A stretch of DNA of 64,000 nt. Origin: PMNU01 sp035479875 (GTDB lineage: Bacteria > Patescibacteriota > Saccharimonadia > Saccharimonadales > UBA4665). Under the pieces are notes generated by a model. That model did no database searches. It had not been told where the DNA came from and saw only the letters and a program-made list of their open reading frames with translations. Every line of letters starts with the position of its first letter. The stretch's first letter is position 1. Shown one piece after another: positions 14,740 to 22,082 of this stretch. Made by a program: the position numbers and the translations under genes. The stretch is taken from the NCBI GenBank assembly GCA_035479875.1, contig DATIIH010000008.1:1-64000 (forward strand), read 5' to 3'.

Positions 14740-16164
14740 GTGGGGGATCTACTTTCTTTTGACAGTCCGAACGAAAAATGTGCCGTGTTCGGTGCGTTTG
14801 GCGTACCCCATGCCCTCAGCGTCACCAAAACCGCACTCCAAGCCATGCAGCATCGCGGCCAAGAAGCCGCCGGCATTGCTGTTAAGACCAAAAACGGTCG
14901 CCTGCAGTGGTATGGGGGTGCCGGACTAGTTAAAGACGTATTTGCCGATGCCAAACTATTACAGACCCCGGGCAAAAACGCGATTGGCCATGATCGCTAT
15001 GCGACGTCCGGCGGCAGCGGCGGCAGCCATCCGCAACCTACTATGGAAAACGAAAACAGCCTAAGCTTTGCTCATAACGGCAACCTGGCGCTCACTGGCG
15101 CTATGGAACAATTTTTGCGTGAACACAGTGTAAGCTTTGGAGGCTTAAACGACTCTCAGATGATGGGCCGCGTAATCGCCTGGCACGTTAACCAAGGAGT
15201 GTCACTCGATACCGCTATAGCCGCTGCGTACCCCCTGTTTACCGGCGCATTCTCGGCAGCGGCGCTCAACAACGACATGCTTGTTGCCTTCCGCGACGAA
15301 TGCGGCATCCGCCCGCTGTCACTTGGCAAGCTCGGCCGTGGCTATGTCGTCGCTTCCGAGACCTGCGCGTTTGACGCCATTGGTGCCCGCTTTATCCGCG
15401 ACATTAAGCCGGGCGAAATGGTAACCATCGACGCCACTGGCCTCCGCTCTCACCAAATAATTCCGCCCAATCCTAAGGCGGATTTATTTGAGTTGGTCTA
15501 TTTTGCCAGCCAAGACAGCTTATTTAAAGGCATCCGTATTGGTGATATGCGGGTACGCATGGGCGAGCAACTGGCCCGCGAATGGCCAGCTGCAGCCGAC
15601 ATCGTCGTGCCCGTTCCCAACTCGGCAATCCCAGCCGCCCGCGGCTTTGCTACTCAAAGCAACCTGCCGTATATCGAAGGCTTACACCGCAACCCGCAGT
15701 ACCAAAAGCGCACCTTTATTGAGCCCAACCAGGCCGCCCGCACCCAGGGCGTACGCGAGAAACTCAAGGCTCTACCGGTCGTGAAAGGCAAACGCGTCGT
15801 TTTAGTGGACGACTCGATCGTGCGCGGCACCACCATGGTCGCCATTGTACAGATGCTACGCGATGCCGGCGCCCGCGAAGTACACCTACGTATTAGCTCG
15901 CCCCCGGTCCGCTATCCCGACTTTTACGGCACCGACATCCCCAACCAACTCGAACTACTGGCTAATCGAATGAACAATGCTCAGATGTGCGAGCACCTCG
16001 GTGTGGACTCGCTGGGTTATTTGTCGTTAGAGGGCACTATCGCTGCCACCGGCCGTCCAGGCGACGAATTTTCGGCTTGCTGTTTTGACGGTATCTATCC
16101 GATTGCTATCGGCTTTCACTATGCTGACATCGAAAACATCAAAGAACCTGTGCTTGTCGCGTAA
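14740..16164 (+). CDS. purF: Amidophosphoribosyltransferase
   Basis: This 474-aa enzyme makes phosphoribosylamine from PRPP and glutamine, the first committed purine step. The N-terminal Ntn glutaminase begins at Cys14 (KCAVFGAFG), so a 13-residue propeptide must be removed to expose it. MQHRGQEAAGIA, GHDRYATSGG and FAHNGNLALT follow. The phosphoribosyltransferase half has VLVDDSIVRGTTM (PRPP loop). Near the end EFSACCFDGIYPI resembles the Cys region of Fe-S-containing PurF. GTG at 14740 is the start. A clear Shine-Dalgarno at normal distance is missing (GAGAGGG is about 18 nt away). Confidence 0.96.
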   Translation: MGDLLSFDSPNEKCAVFGAFGVPHALSVTKTALQAMQHRGQEAAGIAVKTKNGRLQWYGGAGLVKDVFADAKLLQTPGKNAIGHDRYATSGGSGGSHPQPTMENENSLSFAHNGNLALTGAMEQFLREHSVSFGGLNDSQMMGRVIAWHVNQGVSLDTAIAAAYPLFTGAFSAAALNNDMLVAFRDECGIRPLSLGKLGRGYVVASETCAFDAIGARFIRDIKPGEMVTIDATGLRSHQIIPPNPKADLFELVYFASQDSLFKGIRIGDMRVRMGEQLAREWPAAADIVVPVPNSAIPAARGFATQSNLPYIEGLHRNPQYQKRTFIEPNQAARTQGVREKLKALPVVKGKRVVLVDDSIVRGTTMVAIVQMLRDAGAREVHLRISSPPVRYPDFYGTDIPNQLELLANRMNNAQMCEHLGVDSLGYLSLEGTIAATGRPGDEFSACCFDGIYPIAIGFHYADIENIKEPVLVA

Positions 16165-16186
16165 GCCATTTTTGGCATACTAGCTG

Positions 16187-17104
16187 CTATTTTTGGATAG
16201 CGGTAAGGCGACTCTGCAGCTCGGCCGCAGTAATAACGTTGTGTGGCGTATTCACGATAACCGGCATGCCGTAGCCAGTGTACGTCTGGCTGATGCCAGC
16301 CGTGCCGCTACCTACGCTCGCCTTAACCAATTGGCGTGAGCGCACGTCAACCGTTAGTCTCACCTTAATATTCTGCTGAGAACCAAAACTGTTAACGTCG
16401 AGCTGGTCGAGGTCGTGCAAGCCGACGTCCTGAGCAAAGCGTTTTACCATGCTGGCGTACAGAATGGGCTGCATCGTTACGTCATACGTGTACTGTGTGC
16501 GGCCATTGACGCTAGCCTTCTTAACCGTAGAAAATGCCACTTGGTAGGTGTTTTGGCCGCGGATTTGACCAAGCAACTGTGCCCGTTGTGCTTCAGTCAA
16601 ATTACCAATCGGCACCACAATGCCACCAAACGGCAAGCCAGAACCAAGTATGGCCTGGGATAGCTCGGCCGAAGGCTTGCCAATAGGCGTAGTCGTACTC
16701 CTAGCCCACACACCAAGAATCTTGGTAAAGTCGAGGGTCCTGCCGGTGGCGGATTTTTGATTGGTGGTAATGCTCGTGTAACGAGTGAAGTCGCCTTCTG
16801 GCGTGCCGAGCATTTCGTCTTTGACCACGGTAGCGCCTTGCGTCACGGTAGTAAAGGAATGGCTAACGCTGCGGCTGCCCAACTGGTACTCTACCGCCTG
16901 ACTTACCGATGCACCGGTGCTCGTGTCTGCAGCGTTAATCGTAACGCTGTTGGTGCTGAGGCTTTGGCTTACCATGCCCCAAAAAACATTCTGGGGGTCA
17001 GTGCTTTTTTTGTTCCACCACAGCACGCCAGCGACGATTAACAGTACGGCGGCAAGCGCGTACAGGGCCAGTAAAGGTTTTCGAGTAAGAGTCTTCATCT
17101 GCAT
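16187..17104 (-). CDS. Membrane-anchored extracytoplasmic protein of unknown function
   Basis: This 305-aa protein has one N-terminal membrane segment (about 9-28, KPLLALYALAAVLLIVAGVLW) and then a Thr/Ser/Gln-rich extracellular domain without Cys. Phrases such as VNGRTQYTYDVTMQPILYASMVKRF and KVRLTVDVRSRQLVKASVG suggest a beta-rich lipoprotein-like (LolA/YfdX type) fold, but no family is secure. TACAAT at 17116-17111 lies 6 nt before the ATG, so the transcript may be leaderless. It converges with purF. Confidence 0.65.
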   Translation of the reverse strand: MQMKTLTRKPLLALYALAAVLLIVAGVLWWNKKSTDPQNVFWGMVSQSLSTNSVTINAADTSTGASVSQAVEYQLGSRSVSHSFTTVTQGATVVKDEMLGTPEGDFTRYTSITTNQKSATGRTLDFTKILGVWARSTTTPIGKPSAELSQAILGSGLPFGGIVVPIGNLTEAQRAQLLGQIRGQNTYQVAFSTVKKASVNGRTQYTYDVTMQPILYASMVKRFAQDVGLHDLDQLDVNSFGSQQNIKVRLTVDVRSRQLVKASVGSGTAGISQTYTGYGMPVIVNTPHNVITAAELQSRLTAIQK

Positions 17105-17145
17105 GCAGCTATTGTAACAGATCGCTAGCGTGGCTGCCTTATCAA

Positions 17146-17424
17146 TTAGGCGACCTGGACTGCGGCGCCTACCGCGCCATGGCCATAACGGCGCGGTAGG
17201 CGCCGCCTCGGGCGGCGGACAAAGACTTCACCGCCAGGATCTTGGCACAGCAATTCTCGATAACGTCTGACCGCAGCGATAACCATGGCTTGCTCTCCTT
17301 CAGTCAGATCGGCAGTAAGGCGAATAGGCGCCTCCCACCGTGGAACTTCTGCTGGTCCAACGTCGCCTACAACTCCCACCGCGGGCTGTTCCGGTGGACC
17401 TACAGGTATTTCTTCTCCTGGCAT
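17146..17424 (-). CDS. Small protein of unknown function, with a large hairpin in its 3' coding part
   Basis: A 92-aa frame starts at the ATG at 17424, 5 nt after GGAGGAGG, which is a strong site. An upstream TTG is less likely. The first half is Pro/Glu/Val-rich (MPGEEIPVGPPEQPAVGVV). The middle, LTADLTEGEQAMVIAAVRRYRELL, should be helical. The last 30 residues are Arg/Gly-rich and coincide with the 17-bp inverted repeat at 17162-17206, so the end may reflect DNA or RNA structure more than protein. No homologue was recognised. Confidence 0.5.
   Translation of the reverse strand: MPGEEIPVGPPEQPAVGVVGDVGPAEVPRWEAPIRLTADLTEGEQAMVIAAVRRYRELLCQDPGGEVFVRRPRRRLPRRYGHGAVGAAVQVA
17162..17206. repeat. 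17-bp perfect GC-rich inverted repeat
   Basis: Bases 17162-17178 pair perfectly with 17190-17206 around an 11-base loop that itself contains TGGCCA. It has no T-run, so it is not a normal terminator. It overlaps the last codons of the small gene at 17146-17424. Confidence 0.85.
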
Positions 17425-17467
17425 AGAACCCTCCTCCGCTACCAAGCGTGTTAGTCACATAGTACCA

Positions 17468-18067
17468 CTAATCGACTTGGATGGTCTTGGTAGCAGCAGT
17501 AAATGCTTGGACGATAGCGTTCATATCGGTCGCGCCCTGACTGCAATCAAACTGCTCGTTCTGGATGAAATAGTGGACGCCGCCAATCAGCGGAGCGTCA
17601 GGATACGCCGTGTCCATATCGCCATCAACAGGGCTCGTTTGACCCGGTTTAAAGTTGCCGATGATCGCAACACCATCAGTATCGTTGGCCGAGGAGCACT
17701 CCGGGTACCTATCCAACGAGTGCAGATATAAATTGACCGCCGGCACCCCCGTGGATGAAGCTGTACTGACTACGCGGATCGTATAGTATGCGTCAGATAT
17801 ATCTGAGGTAAGTCCTACTTTTATGCCCAACTCTTTGATGTCGAGGTAACCTACGACGCCCGTAGGATTCTCGGCTGTGTTCGCTGGTGCGGTGCTAGTG
17901 GTCTTAGAGATACTTGCGGTAGAACTGCTTGTTTTTGTGGCAGCTCCTGGGTGATGATTTTTGTGCCAAACGTACCAACCGCCGCCCACCACCAGAGCGG
18001 CGAGTAGCAGTGCAATGATAAGCTCGATGACACCAAAGCCTTGTTGCCTACTACCGATCTTATGCAT
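17468..18067 (-). CDS. Type IV prepilin-like protein
   Basis: This 199-aa protein has a class III (prepilin) signal: a short basic leader ending in Gly, then FGVIELIIALLLAALVVGGGWYVW with the conserved Glu at +5 of the mature part. PilD-type peptidase should cut after Gly10 and the hydrophobic helix would anchor or assemble it. A Ser/Thr linker and a roughly 140-residue exterior domain with two Cys follow. No pilus assembly genes lie nearby, so it may be an orphan minor pilin. A second such protein is at 58275-58931. Confidence 0.8.
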   Translation of the reverse strand: MHKIGSRQQGFGVIELIIALLLAALVVGGGWYVWHKNHHPGAATKTSSSTASISKTTSTAPANTAENPTGVVGYLDIKELGIKVGLTSDISDAYYTIRVVSTASSTGVPAVNLYLHSLDRYPECSSANDTDGVAIIGNFKPGQTSPVDGDMDTAYPDAPLIGGVHYFIQNEQFDCSQGATDMNAIVQAFTAATKTIQVD

Positions 18068-18164
18068 TGCTTTGCCTCCTTTTTTGTGCGTTTAGTGCAC
18101 TAATAATCATTAACGGTATAGTAGCAAAAGATCGAACACGCACATAGCTCAGCAGCAAAGCCAT

Positions 18165-18938
18165 TTAAAAGTTCGAAACAAGAAAAGCTTGAGCTAGACT
18201 CGCCGGAGGCCGTAGTGCGCTTGGCTCTCTCATGAAGAACGGGTAGTGTACGTTATCCAAGTCTTTGGCCTGCCAAGCCGGGACCAGCTCAAAATTGTTT
18301 TCCATGCACCAATCTGGAGGGATGAGTTGCGGCACATTGGACGAAAGTATGCCGCCTGCGCTTAAAGTTGCAGTGCTATTCGTTAGTAATGTCTCTAGGT
18401 CGTGATTGGGACAACCTGAGTAAATCTGCGGGACGTTATTAAGAATCACTGCATGCGCTTGAGGCAGAATGGGCAGCGGGCCGGTGAGCATATCTCTGGG
18501 CTGCGCAAATGTAACCGTGGCGCGGAGTGCGGCGGTCGGCTGAACATGTCGCGTGCCTACATTCTCGAAGAAATCGAGGCATTCAAGCGGCACGCTCCGC
18601 CAATACCCCACCCTTTGGCGCTCGCGCAAAATTTGCTCGATGCTGCGCTTGCTGCCGACATAAGGTTCCTGCGCCTGCGCGAGCATAGTTGCGTTCATGT
18701 CGTATCCCGTAATATGTATTTTTACTCCTAGAACCGCTGCCACCGCAGCCAAGCAAAAAGCATCAATACCCTTGCTGCACCCAACATCTACGACTTCTAT
18801 GTGCTTCATACCCCATACGTCGTACATCCAGGGGAGTACCTGCATAGCAAGCACTGCGGTATTGTCGTTGCTATCTCGAAAAAAATCAGTGTATGTGGGT
18901 ATATGGCGCCCTACATCGGCGCCAGAAGTCTGGCTCAT
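18165..18938 (-). CDS. CheR-like SAM-dependent methyltransferase (second copy)
   Basis: This 257-aa protein resembles the one at 2944-3642 in order and motifs: a T-Y-x-x-FFRD start, motif I VVDVGCSKGIDAFCLA, acidic GYDMNATMLAQAQEPY, a W-R-S-VPLECLDFFE segment equal in place to the paralogue's P-A-ECADFFD, and AVILNNVPQIY. Members of the same substrate class are likely, and the substrate is unknown. It stands alone on the minus strand. The region 18939-19076 upstream contains a short open stretch (KITFAGDPEVDVQEIRELLDD) without a start codon that may be a gene remnant. Confidence 0.7.
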   Translation of the reverse strand: MSQTSGADVGRHIPTYTDFFRDSNDNTAVLAMQVLPWMYDVWGMKHIEVVDVGCSKGIDAFCLAAVAAVLGVKIHITGYDMNATMLAQAQEPYVGSKRSIEQILRERQRVGYWRSVPLECLDFFENVGTRHVQPTAALRATVTFAQPRDMLTGPLPILPQAHAVILNNVPQIYSGCPNHDLETLLTNSTATLSAGGILSSNVPQLIPPDWCMENNFELVPAWQAKDLDNVHYPFFMREPSALRPPASLAQAFLVSNF

Positions 18939-19076
18939 CAGATGGTACCTTCAGGCAATACAATAGTGGTGGAGTAAAGCAGACGTTAAGATAACTTTTG
19001 CGGGCGATCCAGAGGTGGATGTCCAAGAAATCCGTGAGCTGCTTGATGACTCCGTAAACGATAATAACATAAAGCC

Positions 19077-19553
19077 ATGTTAGGTCGCTTATTCCACCGA
19101 ACAGAACAAGCCGAGCTAGCGACTTCCCTGCTCTTCAACGAAAGAACTTTTTACGCGCAGTTTAGGCAGGACTTGGAACGAGCCAAAAAAGAAATCGTGA
19201 TTGAATCTCCATTTATGACAAGCAGGCGGGTCAGGTCATTGCTTCCCGATCTTCGTAGAGCAGTACAGCGGGGAGTCGAAATAACCGTTAGCACTCGTGA
19301 GCCGGAAGAACACGAAGGCTTCTTGCGGCTGGAGGCAAGACGGTCAGTGGCAGCCCTCCAAACAACCGGTATCCAAGTATTATTGACCGTAGGTCACCAC
19401 CGCAAGCTAGCCATTATCGACAGGAAGATACTCTGGGAGGGGAGCCACAACATCTTATCTCAAAATAATAGCCGTGAGGTCATGCGACGCATCGACTCTA
19501 CGATTGCGGCAGAACAAATGGTCGATTTTATCCAACTAAGTGAGTTCCTGTAA
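19077..19553 (+). CDS. PLD-like protein with a single HKD motif
   Basis: This 158-aa protein belongs to the phospholipase D/nuclease fold. EIVIESPFMTSRRVRSLLPDL is followed by one HxKxxxxD motif (HHRKLAIIDRKILWEGSHN, about residues 104-122). Most PLD enzymes have two motifs in one chain. Single-motif members such as Nuc and BfiI act as dimers, so this could be a dimeric nuclease. The N-terminal 30 residues are not part of the fold. It sits at the left edge of the accessory region. No signal peptide is seen, so it should be cytoplasmic. Confidence 0.75.
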   Translation: MLGRLFHRTEQAELATSLLFNERTFYAQFRQDLERAKKEIVIESPFMTSRRVRSLLPDLRRAVQRGVEITVSTREPEEHEGFLRLEARRSVAALQTTGIQVLLTVGHHRKLAIIDRKILWEGSHNILSQNNSREVMRRIDSTIAAEQMVDFIQLSEFL

Positions 19554-19560
19554 TCAGTAA

Positions 19561-19749
19561 CTACTTCGGGAGGTCAACGCCAAGCGCTCTTGCAATGCTT
19601 CGAGCCGTATCATATCCGGGATTTTGAACACCGCGCTCGATCCTGGCGTAGGTATTAGAGAATATCCCTGCCTTATCCGCTACTTCTTTCTGCGTAAGGC
19701 CCTGCTTCCTCCTAGCTGCTTTAAAAATTTGGGCGGCTGACTTTTTCAT
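19561..19749 (-). CDS. XRE-family DNA-binding protein
   Basis: The 62-aa protein is little more than a helix-turn-helix: AARRKQGLTQKEVADKAGIFSNTYARIERG, the Cro/C1 pattern. Proteins of this size act as repressors of plasmids, phages or toxin-antitoxin genes. It lies 24 bp downstream of the second XRE gene, so both are probably one operon. Confidence 0.9.
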   Translation of the reverse strand: MKKSAAQIFKAARRKQGLTQKEVADKAGIFSNTYARIERGVQNPGYDTARSIARALGVDLPK

Positions 19750-19773
19750 TGTGTATATTTTACCACAATTAGC

Positions 19774-19998
19774 TTATAGGCCTTTGAATATATGCTTCTC
19801 CAAAGAGATTCCAAGCGCCGAAGTAAGCTTACATATAGTACTGACCGTAGGTCTGCGGTGCCCCGCTTCAATAAAACCAATGTAAGCGGCCGGAACTCCA
19901 CTAGCAGCCGCTAACGTTTCTTGAGTCATGTGTCGTGCGACGCGCGCCTTTTTCAACTCTTTAGAAATTTGTACGTAAACAACTTTGCTCTTATCCAT
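19774..19998 (-). CDS. XRE-family DNA-binding protein
   Basis: The 74-aa protein has an N-terminal strand (KVVYVQIS) and then a Cro/C1 helix-turn-helix (ARVARHMTQETLAAASGVPAAYIGFIEAG). It is divergent from the promoter at 20052 of the structured RNA and the following genes, so that intergenic region is a natural operator for it. A -10-like TATAAG is 2 nt before its ATG. Confidence 0.9.
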   Translation of the reverse strand: MDKSKVVYVQISKELKKARVARHMTQETLAAASGVPAAYIGFIEAGHRRPTVSTICKLTSALGISLEKHIFKGL

Positions 19999-20051
19999 TA
20001 CTTATAGCCTAGAGATAACTGTTCTAAGTAACCACTATCAATTGATAGGGC

Positions 20052-20080
20052 TTGCTATTCGTATTACAGCTTCGTATACT
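20052..20080 (+). promoter_or_regulatory. Promoter of the structured RNA locus
   Basis: TTGCTA (20052-20057), a 17-bp spacer and TATACT (20075-20080). Transcription should begin near 20087, just before the set of hairpins. Confidence 0.75.
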
Positions 20081-20086
20081 ATCGGT

Positions 20087-20243
20087 AAGTTCCGGCAACA
20101 GGAACGAACAATTTAAAGACCTAACCCTCCGACGGAGGTATGGCCTAAAATACCCACTAAGATACTGATCCCGTCGTTCAGCATCTTAGTGGGTCATGCC
20201 TCGAAAGAGGTATGGGGCGCAAGCCCGCTAACGGCGGGTTTTG
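20087..20243 (+). ncRNA. Candidate structured RNA or attenuator leader
   Basis: Between a good promoter and a terminator lie four helices: CCTCC/GGAGG (20126-20138); a 12-bp stem 20152-20163 with 20183-20194 and an inner CTGA/TCAG helix; CATGCCTC-GAAA-GAGGTATG (20195-20214); and GGGC-GCAA-GCCC (20215-20226). Two loops are GNRA tetraloops. CATGCC can pair either with the GGTATG at 20137-20142 or with that at 20209-20214, and GCCC is shared between the GCAA helix and the terminator. These alternatives are typical of riboswitches and attenuators. No known riboswitch class was recognised. The 5' end is inferred from the promoter. Confidence 0.55.
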
Positions 20244-20244
20244 T
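20221..20244 (+). terminator. Rho-independent terminator of the structured RNA
   Basis: AAGCCCGC (20221-20228) pairs with GCGGGTTT (20234-20241, one G-T pair), followed by TGTG. It competes with the GGGC-GCAA-GCCC helix just before it. Confidence 0.65.
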
Positions 20245-20273
20245 GTTCCAATCTAAACCCCACTAAGGAAATT

Positions 20274-20366
20274 ATGACGAAACGACTCTGTGCAGCCGTC
20301 CCGGCTGTATTTATTTTTGCCTTAAATTTAGCGTGTCCGTACGGAAGTGGTCATGGCAATTACTAA
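20274..20366 (+). CDS. 30-aa hydrophobic peptide
   Basis: An ATG preceded by AAGGA encodes a short basic start, a hydrophobic core (AVPAVFIFALNLA) and then C-P-Y-G-S-G-H. The size and pattern recall a bare signal peptide, perhaps a small lipoprotein such as a bacteriocin-release peptide, although the lipobox (NLAC) is not canonical. Its last 14 bases overlap the next gene's ATG at 20353, so translation is probably coupled. Confidence 0.45.
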   Translation: MTKRLCAAVPAVFIFALNLACPYGSGHGNY

Positions 20367-21054
20367 ACTTCATCTCGGTTGTGCGCTTCCTGACCCGTTT
20401 GTCTGCGCCGTCTGCGGCGTCAAACTTTCTTTAGATAAAGCTACGGCTGGGCCATTTGACGGGCGTGCTAGCCAGACGTTTATTTGCGTTTCACACCTTT
20501 CGGAGCCGGAGAAGTTGATTACTGGTTTAGCTGATCTTATCGGACGCGAACGTAAAAGACCTATGGATTCTATGTGGGGCGAGCCAGTTTATCCCACAAA
20601 AAGGATGACAACGATGTATGGACTGATACGTGAGGAGCATTCGTTCGGCGCAAATCCTGGCACCAAAGATTTAGCCCGCCACCTTTTCATGCGGATGTCT
20701 TGTGGCAAGGTCGTCGTTGTTGCCAGTAAGCCATCGGCAACTCTTTCAGCACTTCGCAAACAGTGGATTAAGTTAGAACGGAAAGTGCGACGTGAAGCGG
20801 CTAGCACACTAAACGTTATTAGAATAATAGAGCTAAACGAATTAAGTGGGCGGATGCAAATGCTACGCTTCACCACAAAATGGCCCGACGATTACCTTGC
20901 TGACGTATACGTTGCTACCATCGAGCAACTCTTGCATTGGGCACCGGAATGTAAAACGATCTATGTTACCTGCAATGTGGAGCTAGAGAGCCTGCATGTG
21001 ATTACGTCATTATTGCCGAGGGGAGCGTTAGCGGTAAGATGTGCGCTAGGCTAG
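20353..21054 (+). CDS. Protein of unknown function with a small zinc-finger-like N-terminus
   Basis: The 233-aa protein (start at the ATG at 20353; an in-frame GTG at 20347 is an alternative) begins with a possible Zn site: C-x2-C at VCAVCG and then C-x-x-x-H at FICVSHL. The rest looks alpha/beta. GKVVVVASKPSATLSALRKQWIKLERKVR, RIIELNE and CKTIYVTCNVELESLHVITSLLP suggest alternating strands and helices. It lies downstream of the structured RNA and the 30-aa peptide, and convergent with the Dam gene. I cannot name a family. Confidence 0.65.
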   Translation: MAITKLHLGCALPDPFVCAVCGVKLSLDKATAGPFDGRASQTFICVSHLSEPEKLITGLADLIGRERKRPMDSMWGEPVYPTKRMTTMYGLIREEHSFGANPGTKDLARHLFMRMSCGKVVVVASKPSATLSALRKQWIKLERKVRREAASTLNVIRIIELNELSGRMQMLRFTTKWPDDYLADVYVATIEQLLHWAPECKTIYVTCNVELESLHVITSLLPRGALAVRCALG

Positions 21055-21071
21055 GTTTATTTAGCCTGAGC

Positions 21072-21932
21072 TTAATAATTCGTAATAACTAGCTCGGTTA
21101 TTCGTCCTCTACCGTATGTCTTACAGTTCACCGCCCTATCGGCTAGTACTTCCGTAAAATTGAACCCTTCGTACAAATCTCTAACGATTGTCGTATCGGA
21201 ATTGCTCATCATTAGATAACAGCCCCTTTGGTCTAGCTCCTTGAACAAATCTCTCAGTTTAACATGCTCGCTATTACCAAAGTTCGCACCGATATACTGT
21301 GTAAAGTTTGAGGTTGAACTTAAGGGCACATACGGAGGATCTAAGTATACGAGATCCCCAGTAGTCGCTTTGACAAGCACCTCTTCGTAGCTACCTTTGA
21401 AGATCGAAGCCCCCTTGAGAACTTTCGACGCCTGCTTGATGCTATCGAGTTCATGGAGCGTAGTTGTCGCCCGCCTGCCAAACGGTACATTAAACTTTCC
21501 GCCCGCGTTTTCCCGATAGACACCGTTGTAGCATGTCTTATTCAAGAATAAGAATAGCACCGCTCCTCGAACGTCATCATCAGTCCTCTTATTAAACTCT
21601 TCCCTTTTCTCATAGAAAAAATCACTACGTTCATCGGGCTCCAAATCAAGATAAATATCCAGGAGCTCTTCGACCTGTTCCAACAACACATCTAAATTAT
21701 CTCTAACTTGTATATACAGGTTAATTAGATGTGGATTTAAGTCGTTAATAACTGCCCTAGCTGGCTTAAGCGAGAAGAACAATGCGCCACCACCTACGAA
21801 TGGTTCATAGTATTTGTTATATGATTCTGGTAGCAAATCAGTAAGCTGAGGCAAAAGTTTAGTTTTACCTCCTAGCCATTTTACGAAGGGTTTTGCAGTA
21901 GTGATTGTGTTAGTTTTCAAGATGTAAAACAT
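21072..21932 (-). CDS. dam: Dam/DpnII-type DNA adenine N6-methyltransferase
   Basis: This 286-aa enzyme has the alpha-class order of motifs: FVKWLGGKTKLLPQL (target of SAM/DNA contact), YEPFVGGGALFFSL (motif I, FxGxG), NDLNPHLINLY, FLFLNKTCYNGVYREN and YLDPPYVPL (catalytic DPPY). The length is close to Dam and M.DpnII, so GATC is the likely target (inference). It methylates adenine in double-stranded DNA. The gene is divergent from the nuclease-DGQHR-HEPN gene, 150 bp apart, which fits a methylase paired with a modification-sensing or restricting partner. Three GATC sites occur in the shared control region. Confidence 0.9.
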   Translation of the reverse strand: MFYILKTNTITTAKPFVKWLGGKTKLLPQLTDLLPESYNKYYEPFVGGGALFFSLKPARAVINDLNPHLINLYIQVRDNLDVLLEQVEELLDIYLDLEPDERSDFFYEKREEFNKRTDDDVRGAVLFLFLNKTCYNGVYRENAGGKFNVPFGRRATTTLHELDSIKQASKVLKGASIFKGSYEEVLVKATTGDLVYLDPPYVPLSSTSNFTQYIGANFGNSEHVKLRDLFKELDQRGCYLMMSNSDTTIVRDLYEGFNFTEVLADRAVNCKTYGRGRITELVITNY

Positions 21933-22016
21933 TATGATCCGCCGATCGCAATATTACAAATTTAAGCTTCGAAAAAAGGTGCCATTTATATTCTATAAAA
22001 AGTAACTTGTATTTAT

Positions 22017-22045
22017 TTGGATAATGGCCACTACTTACATATAAT
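22017..22045 (+). promoter_or_regulatory. Promoter of the nuclease-DGQHR-HEPN gene
   Basis: TTGGAT (22017-22022), a 17-bp spacer and TATAAT (22040-22045). GATC sites at 21936, 21944 and 22059 lie around it, so methylation by the divergent Dam enzyme could affect expression. An 8-codon frame (ATG at 22057) ends at the TAG next to the gene's ATG. Confidence 0.7.
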
Positions 22046-22082
22046 TGCATAATATATGGATCACCTCACTAAGCGCACATAG

